DNA from: Gammaproteobacteria bacterium
GTDB taxonomy: Bacteria; Pseudomonadota; Gammaproteobacteria; Ga0077536
Direction: 5' to 3'
DNA: 52,473 nt
Assembly: GCA_009692265.1 (NCBI GenBank)
Contig: SHZM01000017.1
Coordinates: forward strand, 1 to 52,473
Part shown: positions 8,341-16,679 of the stretch, piece after piece
How positions within the stretch are numbered: the first letter of the stretch is position 1
Layout of the letters: each line of letters begins with the position of its first letter
The notes under the pieces: generated by a model
The model's database searches: none
Told to the model about the DNA's origin: nothing
Seen by the model: only the letters and a program-made list of their open reading frames with translations
Position numbers and translations under genes: made by a program

Positions 8341-9396
8341 CTAAGAGTAGTAGCGTCGCATCACGGTCTCGGCGAAAGTCCGCATCTGTCCGACCGGATC
8401 GTCTGTTACCTGGAACGCGAAATGACTCAGACCTTCGCGTTCCAACTGCCGGATGTTATCGATGATTTTATCCGGCTCGCCGATCATCGCCGCGACTTCC
8501 GCAACCTCCGGAGTCACGAAGGCGCGCTCTTCGTCGCGCGTATAAACCAGATGGCCCTCGTGGAGAATTAGATGCCGACGTTCGGCGGGGAACGTTGCTT
8601 CGAACTCGCGATAGCGGTCGACGATGTGTGTGATCTTGCCATCCGACGGCAACAGCTTCTCGTCCCACTCACACATTACGTGCAACAGGTTGGTAATGAA
8701 GGGACCCACGCTTTTTAGGACCCGCGGGCTGGCTGCGGTTTCTCCGGGTCGCAGCACGGATAGCGGATAGATCACCTTGGAAGGGATCTCGGTGCGGCCC
8801 GCTTTGCGCGCGCCTTCCGCCATGGTTGCACGCGCCGCACGCAGCATAGCCGGGGACGCATTCCACGACAGGTGCGCGTCGCATTCGGCACCACAGTAGG
8901 CGAGAGTCTTATCGCCGAACGCGGACAAGGTGACTGGGATCTTGTGATCGAGATTGATGAAGCCGTGGTGCCGGTGCAAGAGCTGCACGAGGTGTGACTC
9001 GCCTTCGCACTCATGTATCGCGGCTTCGCCGCGCAATAGCGCCTGTATTATTCGGATTTCGCGTTTCATGCGCGGCAGCGGCACGGGCCGCAGCCCCATC
9101 GTGAGACGCGCGGTGTTGCCGTTGCCAACTCCGAGTTCAACCCGGCCTGGCGCAAGCTCGGCAACGCTCGCAATAGAGTGCGCGATTACGGGAGCCATCC
9201 GCGTGGTGGGTACCGCGACACCGGTCGCGAGTCTTATCCGCTTCGTCGCGCGCGCGGCGACGGCCATCGTCGCGTACACATCCGAATAGATCATCTGTGA
9301 ATCGAAAAACCAGGCTTGGTCAAATCCAAGTGACTCCGCGAGCGCGACGAGATCGTAGTCCCCGATGCGCGAAGTAAAGGCAACGCCGAATTCCAT
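8341..9396 (-). CDS. LLM class flavin-dependent oxidoreductase (F420-type)
   Basis: 351-residue luciferase-like TIM barrel. The N-terminus MEFGVAFTSRIGDYDLVALA, then FDQAWFFDSQ, ATKRIRLATGVAVP and the glycine-rich GRVELGVGNGN loop match the coenzyme-F420-dependent branch (for example methylene-tetrahydromethanopterin reductase-like proteins). FMN use cannot be excluded. A strong AAGGAG precedes ATG 9396, and the stop of the broken upstream gene (9406-9408) is only 9 bases away, so the two once formed an operon. The substrate is unknown. Confidence 0.87.
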   Translation of the reverse strand: MEFGVAFTSRIGDYDLVALAESLGFDQAWFFDSQMIYSDVYATMAVAARATKRIRLATGVAVPTTRMAPVIAHSIASVAELAPGRVELGVGNGNTARLTMGLRPVPLPRMKREIRIIQALLRGEAAIHECEGESHLVQLLHRHHGFINLDHKIPVTLSAFGDKTLAYCGAECDAHLSWNASPAMLRAARATMAEGARKAGRTEIPSKVIYPLSVLRPGETAASPRVLKSVGPFITNLLHVMCEWDEKLLPSDGKITHIVDRYREFEATFPAERRHLILHEGHLVYTRDEERAFVTPEVAEVAAMIGEPDKIIDNIRQLEREGLSHFAFQVTDDPVGQMRTFAETVMRRYYS

Positions 9397-9405
9397 GATG
9401 ACTCC

Positions 9406-9635
9406 TTATTTCAGTTGATACAGAAAGTGCAGTCCGGTGAACCCGCTCGGCGCATCGCGGCCAAACGCGCCGTGTTGGAGGGTGCCGGAGGATTGCTGGG
9501 CGCCGTTCGAAGTGACCTTGCAGATTTGTTGAACATGAAACAGATGCGATCGTAGAAGTTTCGGTCACTGGTGGCGGGCACTGCAAGCGCTAGCGTCGTT
9601 TGGTGAATCGAATAGTCGTCTAAGGTCGTAATCAT
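9406..9635 (-). pseudogene. Internally deleted remnant of a conserved gene
   Basis: A good start (GGAG then ATG 9635) gives MITTLDDYSIHQTTLALAVP followed by ATSDRNFYDR, a pattern I associate with the N-terminus of conserved hypothetical proteins of about 350 residues. After DRNFYDR the similarity stops. In another frame a second plausible coding piece, KVTSNGAQQSSGTLQHGAFG then RDAPSGFTGLHFLYQLK, ends in a TAA exactly upstream of the next gene's ribosome site. The simplest reading is that most of the middle was deleted, leaving the two ends out of frame. The intact family is not known to me by function. Confidence 0.6.
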
Positions 9636-9919
9636 GTCGCGCTCCAAAATTCTGAGGCCGCTGCGCGTCGCAGCGCTTGTCCAACCGTCTGACTCAAGCG
9701 CCGTGCCGGGGCAACGTAGCATTGCCGAATTATCAAGTCGAGGTCAGCCGCGCGTAGCATGCAATTTCAACGATCGCGGCCGGCGCGGGCTTTGTGATAG
9801 CTTACGATTCACCCACCGCCATGAGCCAAGCTTCACCATTGCCTTCGGTCCACTGGGATCGCGACTACCGGGTCGATATTTCTGTCGCAACTCACAGAGT
9901 TGCTGAAGGAGGCACCTTA

Positions 9920-10060
9920 ATGCTGCAAGACATCGATTTACGGTTGCAGGCAATCACCAAGACGCTCTACGACATCGTACTGCCGGCACTGCCCGAAGCC
10001 GCGGACCTGCCGAGTATTGAAGCGATGCTTCTTACGCCGGCAGCGACTACCAAGGCATGA
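9920..10060 (+). CDS. Small protein of 46 residues ahead of a PLP enzyme
   Basis: A consensus ribosome site (AAGGAGG, 9906-9912) precedes ATG 9920, and the reading frame MLQDIDLRLQAITKTLYDIV... ends in a TGA that overlaps the next start (ATGA at 10057). The sequence is mostly helical, rich in Leu, Ile and acidic residues, and recalls the first 50 residues of some longer proteins (DxRLxxIxKxLxDVVLPA). It may therefore be a remnant N-terminus kept for translational coupling, or a real small partner protein. The upstream bases 9636-9919 hold nothing else I can support. Confidence 0.6.
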   Translation: MLQDIDLRLQAITKTLYDIVLPALPEAADLPSIEAMLLTPAATTKA

Positions 10061-11163
10061 GTTCCCGGGCCTGGACTAAGCGCGCGATCCGCATCATCGA
10101 CGCGGATTTCAATCGCTCGGGGGATACCCACCTGGTGCCACTGCGCTTGCCAGCGCATCCCGGCATTCAACTTTATTTCAAGGACGAATCCAGCCACCCG
10201 ACCGGTAGCTTGAAGCATCGACTGGCGCGTTCCCTGTTTTTGTATGCCTTGGCGAATGGGTGGATCAGCGAAGGCACCACGATCGTTGAGGCCTCTAGCG
10301 GTTCTACTGCCATCTCCGAAGCATACTTCGCACGCCTGCTTGATTTGCCCTTTATCGCGGCGATGCCCAAAAGTACGTCGCCGGAAAAGATTGAGCGCAT
10401 TGCGTTTTATGGCGGACAGTCGCATCTAGTCAACGACGCGATCCAGGTCGTGGCGGAATCAATCGCGCTGGCGGCCGCCGGTCGCGGCCATTTTATGGAT
10501 CAATTTACCTACGCCGAGCGTGCGACCGATTGGCGAGGCAATAACAATATCGCCGAATCCCTTTTTCTACAGATGCGCGAAGAGCCCGCGCCAGAACCCC
10601 GCTACATCGTTTGCGCCGCGGGCACCGGCGGCACTTCGGCGACTTTGGGACGCTATGTGCGCTACCGACGACACGACACCGAAGTCGTCGTCGCCGATCC
10701 CGATAATTCCGTGCTCTACGATTACTACGTCAGCGGGGATCCAACCCTCACCTTGAACACGGGCTCGTTGATTGAAGGCATCGGCCGCCCGCGGGTGGAA
10801 AAATCCTTCCTGCGTCGGGCGGTCGATAGCATGGTCAAGGTCCCCGATCACTGCAGCCTCGCGGCACTGCAATACCTCGAAAGTGCGCTGGGACGCCGTG
10901 TCGGCGGTTCCACGGGGACAATCTTTTACGGCGCGCTGCCGTTGATCCAGCGCATGGCCGAAGGCGGTGAACGGGGCTCTCTCGTGTTAATTCTATGCGA
11001 TGGTGGCGAGCGCTACGGGCACAGCTATTATTCGCGCGACTGGCTGGCCGCGCACGGCTTTGACACGGTGCACGAACGTGCACGCATCACTGACTTTCTC
11101 GAGCGCGGGGAAGCGCAGGACTGGCCCGTTTCGCAGCATGAACTCACCTGCTCCATAAACTGA
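10057..11163 (+). CDS. PLP-dependent cysteine synthase family protein
   Basis: 368-residue fold-type II PLP enzyme (cysteine synthase / tryptophan synthase beta superfamily). The PLP lysine sits in HPTGSLKHRLARS (about residues 48-60), followed by the substrate loop EASSGSTAIS and the phosphate-binding GTGGTSATLGRY (about 190-200). VGGSTGT lies near residue 285. The C-terminal half, with DDYYVSGD-like and LILCDGGERYGHSY segments, is longer than in CysK, typical of a separate bacterial subfamily annotated only as PLP-dependent cysteine synthase family. It may make or cleave Cys-type amino acids; the real substrate is not known. It is coupled to the small upstream gene and is 11 bases from a nitroreductase. 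Confidence 0.88.
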   Translation: MSSRAWTKRAIRIIDADFNRSGDTHLVPLRLPAHPGIQLYFKDESSHPTGSLKHRLARSLFLYALANGWISEGTTIVEASSGSTAISEAYFARLLDLPFIAAMPKSTSPEKIERIAFYGGQSHLVNDAIQVVAESIALAAAGRGHFMDQFTYAERATDWRGNNNIAESLFLQMREEPAPEPRYIVCAAGTGGTSATLGRYVRYRRHDTEVVVADPDNSVLYDYYVSGDPTLTLNTGSLIEGIGRPRVEKSFLRRAVDSMVKVPDHCSLAALQYLESALGRRVGGSTGTIFYGALPLIQRMAEGGERGSLVLILCDGGERYGHSYYSRDWLAAHGFDTVHERARITDFLERGEAQDWPVSQHELTCSIN

Positions 11164-11174
11164 CGATAATTCTT

Positions 11175-11864
11175 ATGAGTATTGACTCCGAAAGTGTCGA
11201 TCTTGCCATCACGTCACGGCGCTCCGTGCGGGCCTTTTTACCGACGCCCGTGGCCAATGAAACGATCCAGGAACTGCTGACGATTGCCGCGCGCGCGGCG
11301 TCCGGCACCAATACGCAGCCATGGTTGGTGCATATAGTCACTGGTGCGGCCAAAGCCCGGTTGTCGGAGGCGATCCTCGCGGTGTTCAACAATCCAGCCG
11401 CGCTCGCCCAACATTCAAGCGAATTCTCGATCTATCCCTCAGAATGGATTTCGCCGTATATCGATCGACGTCGCAAAGTGGGATGGGATCTCTATGGGTT
11501 GCTCGGGATCGGCAAGGGCGAGCATGAACGCACCCATGCGCAGCACGCGCGGAATTTTCAATTCTTCGATGCGCCAGTCGGGATGATCTTCACGATCGAT
11601 CGCAGTTTCGGTTACGCGGCGTGGGTGGACTATGGGATGTTCATCGGCAATCTGATGACCGCGGCACGCGCCCGAGGTCTGCATAGCTGCCCGCAGTTCG
11701 CATTCGCGCAATTTCAGAACGTCATTGCGCCCTGCCTCGATTTGTCGCCCGCGCAGCGGGTGCTGTGCGGCCTGTCGTTGGGGTATGAAGATACTTCCGC
11801 AATCGAAAACAGTCTGCGCTCCGAGCGCGCGCCGCTCAGCGACTGGGCGCGTTTCTATTCCTGA
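11175..11864 (+). CDS. Nitroreductase family protein
   Basis: 229-residue FMN-dependent nitroreductase fold. The FMN-binding N-terminal SRRSVRAFLPTPV and the ARAASGTNTQPW segment (about residues 40-55) are diagnostic. Helical middle sequences and GLHSCPQFAFAQF (about 165-180) match the dimer-type NfsB-like group, and VLCGLSLGYED near the C-terminus is the usual end motif. Such enzymes reduce nitro groups, quinones, flavins or enones with NAD(P)H. It starts 11 bases after the PLP enzyme and is probably in the same operon; the joint role is unknown. The ribosome site is weak. Confidence 0.9.
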   Translation: MSIDSESVDLAITSRRSVRAFLPTPVANETIQELLTIAARAASGTNTQPWLVHIVTGAAKARLSEAILAVFNNPAALAQHSSEFSIYPSEWISPYIDRRRKVGWDLYGLLGIGKGEHERTHAQHARNFQFFDAPVGMIFTIDRSFGYAAWVDYGMFIGNLMTAARARGLHSCPQFAFAQFQNVIAPCLDLSPAQRVLCGLSLGYEDTSAIENSLRSERAPLSDWARFYS

Positions 11865-11991
11865 TCCGTGACAACCAACGTGCGGTCGTGTTATCAAGGG
11901 CTCAACGGGAAGGATTGCTGATGGCGAAATCGTTTGCGTTAAATTTTTCAGCGACTCTGGTTTTCTGATCCATTCAATTCGAGGGGCAGGT

Positions 11992-13134
11992 ATGGGACCG
12001 CTAGCAGGAATAAAAATCATCGAACTAGCCGGCATTGGGCCAGGCCCGTTTGCCGCGATGTTGCTCGCCGACATGGGTGCCACGGTGATCCGCGTCGATC
12101 GCAAACAGAAAGCAGATTTGGGCATCGATATGCCGCCGCGCTTTAACGTCATGAACCGCGGCCGGCGCTCGGTGGCAGTGGACTTGAAATCCAAAGACGG
12201 TATCGAAGTCGTCTTGCGCCTGATCAGCCAAGCCGATGGCCTGGTGGAGGGTTTTCGGCCAGGGGTGATGGAGCGGCTCGGGCTTGGACCAGACCTCTGT
12301 CTTGCGCGCAATCCGAGACTGGTCTACGGGCGCATGACTGGCTACGGACAAGACGGCCCGATGTCCTCGGTCGCCGGCCACGACATCAATTACATCGCGC
12401 TGTCAGGCGTGCTCGGCATGATTGGCGAGAAAGGTCGCAAACCAGTGCCGCCCCTCAATTTAGTCGGCGACTTCGGCGGCGGCGGAATGTTCCTCGTGTT
12501 TGGGCTGTTATGTGGATTGCTGGAAGCGAAGTCGTCTGGTAAGGGTCAGGTGGTCGATACGGCCATGACCGAAGGCTCGGCGCTCCTTGCGAACATTCTG
12601 TTTGGTCTGCGCGGGGTGAATCAATGGAGCGAACAACGTGGCGACAACGTGCTCGATGGTGGCGCGCATTTCTACGACACCTATGAAACCAAGGACGGTG
12701 GCTACATGGCGATTGGCGCAATCGAAAAAGTGTTCTACGTGAAGTTGCTGGAGTTGATGGGCCTCAACCAGGCAGACTTCGAACCACAGCTCGATAAATC
12801 GCGCTGGCCGGCCTGGAAGGTCCGTTTCACCGAAGTCTTTAAAACGAAGACACGCGACGAGTGGACAAAAATCTTGGCGCACGAAGATGCCTGCGCGATG
12901 CCGGTGCTGAGCACCACCGAGGCAATGCAGCATTCGCACAATCAGGCACGCGGCGCGTTCGTAACCCATGAGGGTGTTACGCAAGTTGCACCAGCGCCGC
13001 GCTTCAGTCGAACCCGTCCGGAGCTAACCCTCCCCGCCTGCAAACCTGGCGAGCACACCGCGGAAGTGCTCGGCGACTTTGGGTTCGCCAGCGCGGAAAT
13101 CGATAAGCTTATAGCGGCCGGAGCGATCGCTTAG
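11992..13134 (+). CDS. CaiB/BaiF CoA transferase family (alpha-methylacyl-CoA racemase-like)
   Basis: 380 residues, class III CoA-transferase fold. MGPLAGIKIIELAGIGPGPF and AAMLLADMGATVIRVDR at the N-terminus, LDLKS-type strand VAVDLKSKDGIEVV, LVEGFRPGVMERLGLGPDL, YGRMTGYGQDGP and GHDINYIALSGVLG are the classic alpha-methylacyl-CoA racemase (AMACR) segments, including the His and Asp pair (GHD, and GAHFYDTYE near residue 220) that inverts the 2-methyl centre. This fits breakdown of branched side chains such as those of sterols or bile acids. The stop codon TAG (13132-13134) is supplied by the end of the palindromic element that follows, so the last residues may differ from the ancestral protein. 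Confidence 0.92.
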   Translation: MGPLAGIKIIELAGIGPGPFAAMLLADMGATVIRVDRKQKADLGIDMPPRFNVMNRGRRSVAVDLKSKDGIEVVLRLISQADGLVEGFRPGVMERLGLGPDLCLARNPRLVYGRMTGYGQDGPMSSVAGHDINYIALSGVLGMIGEKGRKPVPPLNLVGDFGGGGMFLVFGLLCGLLEAKSSGKGQVVDTAMTEGSALLANILFGLRGVNQWSEQRGDNVLDGGAHFYDTYETKDGGYMAIGAIEKVFYVKLLELMGLNQADFEPQLDKSRWPAWKVRFTEVFKTKTRDEWTKILAHEDACAMPVLSTTEAMQHSHNQARGAFVTHEGVTQVAPAPRFSRTRPELTLPACKPGEHTAEVLGDFGFASAEIDKLIAAGAIA

Positions 13135-13295
13135 GACCCGGGCGGAAATATTCTTGTCACACCGAGGGTGTTTCTGAGCGGTTGCTGCAAGGCGCGTTTC
13201 GCGGGGAATGGTGGGCCCCATTGCCAAGCAACGCAACGCCGCGGGAACCGCTCAGAAGCAGCCGAATGTAAAGATTATTTCCGCCCGGGTCCTAA
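13131..13295. repeat. 165-bp palindromic, MITE-like or structured element
   Basis: The ends are a perfect 20-bp inverted repeat, TTAGGACCCGGGCGGAAATA (13131-13150) against its complement (13276-13295), extended to 25 bp with one mismatch. Inside are a hairpin ACACC-GAG-GGTGT (13159-13171), a 12-bp inverted repeat TTCTGAGCGGTT / AACCGCTCAGAA (13172-13183 and 13246-13257) and an inner hairpin AATGG / CCATT (13207-13222). No open frame is present. The form suits a non-autonomous transposable element or a multi-armed RNA. No second copy is seen in this window and no clear target duplication flanks it. Confidence 0.75.
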
Positions 13296-13327
13296 GCTGC
13301 GCGCACTATCGGCCGCCCCGACTCTTG

Positions 13328-13364
13328 CCCCCGTTCGTCCTAACGCATCGAAGGACGAACGGGG
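13328..13364. repeat. 12-bp perfect hairpin upstream of the TauE gene
   Basis: CCCCGTTCGTCC (13329-13340) and GGACGAACGGGG (13353-13364) form a perfect 12-bp stem with a 12-base loop, 20 bases before the start at 13384. No T tract follows, so it is not a standard terminator. It could shape the 5' leader of the exporter mRNA or be a further repeat next to the palindromic element. Confidence 0.6.
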
Positions 13365-13383
13365 AGTGAAACCACTACTTTGA

Positions 13384-14154
13384 ATGCACGCTCTCGGCGC
13401 TAGCGAATTCGTGTTGATCGCGCTCGCGGCACTCGCTGCGGGGATCGTGAACGCGGTCGCGGGTGGTGGGACCCTCATCACGTTTCCGATGATGACCGCC
13501 CTCGGCATTCCGCCCGTCATAGCCAATGTCACGAACAGTGTCGCGCTGTGTCCCGGCTACCTTGGTGGCACGCTTGCCCAGTGGCAGGATTTGCGTGGCC
13601 AAGGTCGACGCATTGCGTGGTTAGTTCCAACGGGGATTTTAGGCGGCACCGTGGGTGGCTTGTTGCTGCTGCACACCGGAGAACGGATCTTCGCGGTCCT
13701 CGTGCCGTATTTAATTCTTCTTGCCTCCCTGTTACTCGCGTTACAAGATCCGACCAAACGCTGGCTCACCAAGCGTATCGAGCAGCATCGCGCGCGCGGC
13801 GCCCCGACGATTGCGATGGTCCTGCCTCTCGCTGTGAGTGCCCTCTATGGCGGTTATTTCGGCGCGGGACTCGGCGTCGTAATGTTGGCGGTATTGGGGA
13901 TCACGGTTGACGATACCTTGACTCGCTTGAACGCGTTAAAGCAATTGTTATCGTTGGTAATCAATCTTGCAGCCGCCGCCTATTTCATCATCGCGGCCCC
14001 AATTCTGTGGCCTGCGGCAGCGATCATGGCCTTCGGTGCACTGGTCGGTGGAGTCGTGGGTGGGCGACTCGCGGGGCGGATCAGGTCATCGACCCTGCGT
14101 TACAGTGTGGTCGCGGTGGGGGTGTTGGTCGGCGGATTTTATTTGCTTCGCTAA
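13384..14154 (+). CDS. Sulfite exporter TauE/SafE family membrane protein
   Basis: 256 residues with about seven or eight hydrophobic segments. The N-terminal repeat shows the family motif AGIVNAVAGGGTLITFPMM (about residues 19-38) with GIPPVIANVTNSVALCPGYL, and the second repeat shows SALYGGYFGAGLGVVMLAVL (about 155-175) with LNALKQLLSLVIN. These duplicated glycine-rich loops define TauE/SafE anion transporters, which export sulfite or organosulfonate-like anions. Substrate here is not known. It is convergent with the radical SAM gene (4-base overlap at 14151-14154). Confidence 0.9.
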   Translation: MHALGASEFVLIALAALAAGIVNAVAGGGTLITFPMMTALGIPPVIANVTNSVALCPGYLGGTLAQWQDLRGQGRRIAWLVPTGILGGTVGGLLLLHTGERIFAVLVPYLILLASLLLALQDPTKRWLTKRIEQHRARGAPTIAMVLPLAVSALYGGYFGAGLGVVMLAVLGITVDDTLTRLNALKQLLSLVINLAAAAYFIIAAPILWPAAAIMAFGALVGGVVGGRLAGRIRSSTLRYSVVAVGVLVGGFYLLR

Positions 14155-15239
14155 TGCTCCGCATGGAGTCGAACCGGGATCCGTCTGCGGCCAAATTGCC
14201 CGGCTAAGCTGAATTGCTCGAAACACCCAGCTATCGCGGTCCCGCAGTGCGGACAGCTGCCGTCACTCAAATAGTAGCTTTCGATTTGATACCAATCACG
14301 CGCGATCAACACGGCGTGACACTGCGGACACTGTGTCGCATCGCCGGGTCTGTAATGCACATTGCCGGTGTAAACGTAATGCAGGCCGGCGGCAAGCGCG
14401 ATATCGCGTGCGCGGATTAACGTCGCCGGCGGGGTCGGCGGGACTTCACGCATCCGAAAATCCGGATGAAACGCCGAGAAATGTAACGGTACGTCCGGTC
14501 CGAGTTCCTGAAAGATCCACGCAGACATCGCCGCGAGCTCGGCGTCCGAATCGTTCTTGCCGGGGATTAATAATGTGGTGAGTTCAAACCACACCTTCGT
14601 CGCATGCTTCAGATATACCAAGGTCTCAAGCACTGGCTGCAAATGCGCGCCGGTGATCTTGAAATAAAACTCTTCGGAGAACGCCTTGAGATCGACATTC
14701 GCGGCGTCCATTTTTTCGAAGAATGCGCGCCGTGGTTCGGGGCTGATGTAGCCTGCGGTTACCGCGACGGTTTTAATCCCAAGCGCATGACAGGCATCGG
14801 CGACATCCATCGCGTACTCGGCAAAGATCACCGGATCGTTATACGTGAAGGCGACACTTTTGCAGCCCATGCGTGCGGCGGTTTGCGCAATCGACTCGGG
14901 CGAGGCTTCGTCCAGCAATCGATCCATGTCGCGCGATTTGCTGATATCCCAGTTTTGACAGAACTTACACGCGAGATTGCACCCGGCGGTGCCGAACGAA
15001 AGTACGCTGCTGCCCGGATAAAAATGCGCAAGCGGCTTTTTCTCGATGGGATCGATGCAAAAGCCTGACGAGCGCCCATAAGTCGTGAGTATCATCCGAT
15101 CGTCCATGCGTTGACGCACGAAACACGCGCCGCGCTGACCCTCGTGCAATTTGCAGTCGCGCGGACAGAGCGTGCAGTGGATGCGTCCGTCACCGAGGAT
15201 CGTCCAATAGCGGGCGGGATACGAATCGGGAGCAGTCAT
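14151..15239 (-). CDS. AmmeMemoRadiSam system radical SAM enzyme
   Basis: 362 residues. The radical SAM iron-sulfur motif CNLACKFC (C87, C91, C94) lies in GTAGCNLACKFCQNWD. A preceding cysteine cluster (HCTLCPRDC at 21-29 and GACF at 38-40) and a C-terminal zinc-ribbon-like pair (CPQCH and CPHCG) match the AmmeMemoRadiSam subgroup, related to pyruvate-formate-lyase activases. HFSAFHPDFRM and YTGNVHYRPGD are further group motifs. The start codon overlaps the stop of the MEMO1-AMMECR1 gene (ATGA), so the two proteins are made together. The reaction of the system is unknown; a peptide or protein glycyl radical or modification role is inference. Confidence 0.92.
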   Translation of the reverse strand: MTAPDSYPARYWTILGDGRIHCTLCPRDCKLHEGQRGACFVRQRMDDRMILTTYGRSSGFCIDPIEKKPLAHFYPGSSVLSFGTAGCNLACKFCQNWDISKSRDMDRLLDEASPESIAQTAARMGCKSVAFTYNDPVIFAEYAMDVADACHALGIKTVAVTAGYISPEPRRAFFEKMDAANVDLKAFSEEFYFKITGAHLQPVLETLVYLKHATKVWFELTTLLIPGKNDSDAELAAMSAWIFQELGPDVPLHFSAFHPDFRMREVPPTPPATLIRARDIALAAGLHYVYTGNVHYRPGDATQCPQCHAVLIARDWYQIESYYLSDGSCPHCGTAIAGCFEQFSLAGQFGRRRIPVRLHAEH

Positions 15240-16576
15240 AGTTCGCGATACTTGTGTACGGTGTAACGCGACAGGCCGATCTCGCTCGACCAGAAGTCGG
15301 ACCGCAGGCCTGCCTTCAGTTTAAGCTGCGAAAGAAACGCCATCGGATCTGGTAGCTGTTGCCAGACCTGCGGCAGAAAGGTCGCGCGCTGACTGCCGCA
15401 TTCCAAAATTACGCCATCAATATGTGGTCGCAACTGCGACAACGCATCGCCTTCGTCAGAATAGGTAATGGCCTCCGAGGGTGACAACTCCGACACCTCA
15501 ACGGCGATTCGCCCGTACTCGGCAACTGAGAGTGGAGCAAAGCGGGGGTCGCGAAATGCGGCCGCCGCAGCGTTGTCCGCGACATCGGTCCCCAAGGCGC
15601 GGCGCGCAACGAGGGAGCCGATGCAACCGCGAAGTTGACCGGCGAGAGTTAAGGTTACGAACGTGGCGCCGGGCGCGTTTAGCCAAGGATCATTAAAAGC
15701 TGGTTCGCGTCCTTGCTTGAGTTCGTGGGCAATGCGACCGCGCGCGATCTCGAGTAGTACCTTGCCGCGCCTCGTTTCATCATTTGCGAACGCCATCGCG
15801 CAATAGCCCACCACGCGATCCCGACTCCCCGCGGTGTCTCCCGAATTGCACAGACTAAGCAGAGTGCTGGTAAGACCACGGTGGCCGGCCTCGAGCAAGA
15901 AACCGTTCAGCGCAGTCGCACCACAAGCTTCGTCATGCGAAATGTCGCTCGCACCATCCAGGATCCGCGCGACCGTTGACTTATCGCGGTGCTGAGCCTC
16001 GAAGTAATTTAAGAAGTGGGAGAGATCGGAGCTAATCAGAATCAGGGTTTCGTCTCCGCCCCAAACTTCGTGCAGCACTGCCGCGACTTCCTCCGCGCTC
16101 GCTTCGCCAACCACGATGGGCAGGACTGTGAACTCGCCTAACACTTCTTGTAAAAACGGTAATTGCACTTCTAAAGCGTGTTCGGGCGCATGGGCATGAT
16201 CGTTGAAATTAACGAACGGCAGCGCTTGGAGAGCCAACGGGGGCTTTGCAAGCGGAATCCGGCCGAGCGGGGTCATGAAATCGGTTGCCCTCGCCAAGGC
16301 GAAACCGCGCACGTGGACGCGGTGGGCGGGGCCGAGCAACACAACTCGTGTAATCCGGTCAGGAGTGCTGGCGAGTGTTCGATAGGCTGCGGCGGCAGTG
16401 GCGCCGGAATATTGGTAGCCCGCGTGGGGTACAAGTAGCGCTTTGGGCGATGTCGTGATCGCCAGCACTGAGTCGTTGAGTAACCGCGTAACGTCGCTTC
16501 GCAGAATTGCCGCATCACCTGGGTAGAACAAGCCGGCCACTGCCGGCGGCCGTATTCGCGCGTATTCCAATTCCAT
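15236..16576 (-). CDS. MEMO1-AMMECR1 fusion protein (AmmeMemoRadiSam B and A)
   Basis: 446 residues from ATG 16576, which has GGGAG eight bases upstream (an in-frame earlier start at 16624 is less likely). Residues 1-265 are a MEMO1 domain: RPPAVAGLFYPGDA, LVPHAGYQYSGATAA (metal His), LLGPAHRVHV, EVQLPFLQ and LISSDLSHFLNYFEA. Residues 275-446 are an AMMECR1 domain: ATFVTLTLAGQLRGCIGSL, DNAAAAAFRDPRF and VEVSELSPSEAI. Bacteria often encode these as separate proteins A and B beside the radical SAM enzyme; here they are fused. Human MEMO1 binds copper or iron through His and Cys. The operon is convergent with the exporter and isolated upstream. Confidence 0.92.
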   Translation of the reverse strand: MELEYARIRPPAVAGLFYPGDAAILRSDVTRLLNDSVLAITTSPKALLVPHAGYQYSGATAAAAYRTLASTPDRITRVVLLGPAHRVHVRGFALARATDFMTPLGRIPLAKPPLALQALPFVNFNDHAHAPEHALEVQLPFLQEVLGEFTVLPIVVGEASAEEVAAVLHEVWGGDETLILISSDLSHFLNYFEAQHRDKSTVARILDGASDISHDEACGATALNGFLLEAGHRGLTSTLLSLCNSGDTAGSRDRVVGYCAMAFANDETRRGKVLLEIARGRIAHELKQGREPAFNDPWLNAPGATFVTLTLAGQLRGCIGSLVARRALGTDVADNAAAAAFRDPRFAPLSVAEYGRIAVEVSELSPSEAITYSDEGDALSQLRPHIDGVILECGSQRATFLPQVWQQLPDPMAFLSQLKLKAGLRSDFWSSEIGLSRYTVHKYREL

Positions 16577-16679
16577 CGTCCGGTCTCCCGCCAACCCCTT
16601 AAAATCCGCGGAGTCTTTCCGCATAAATGCTTTAAAGCAATGTCCTTTCAGTATAGTCCGCGTCCTAAGCAGCGCTTAG

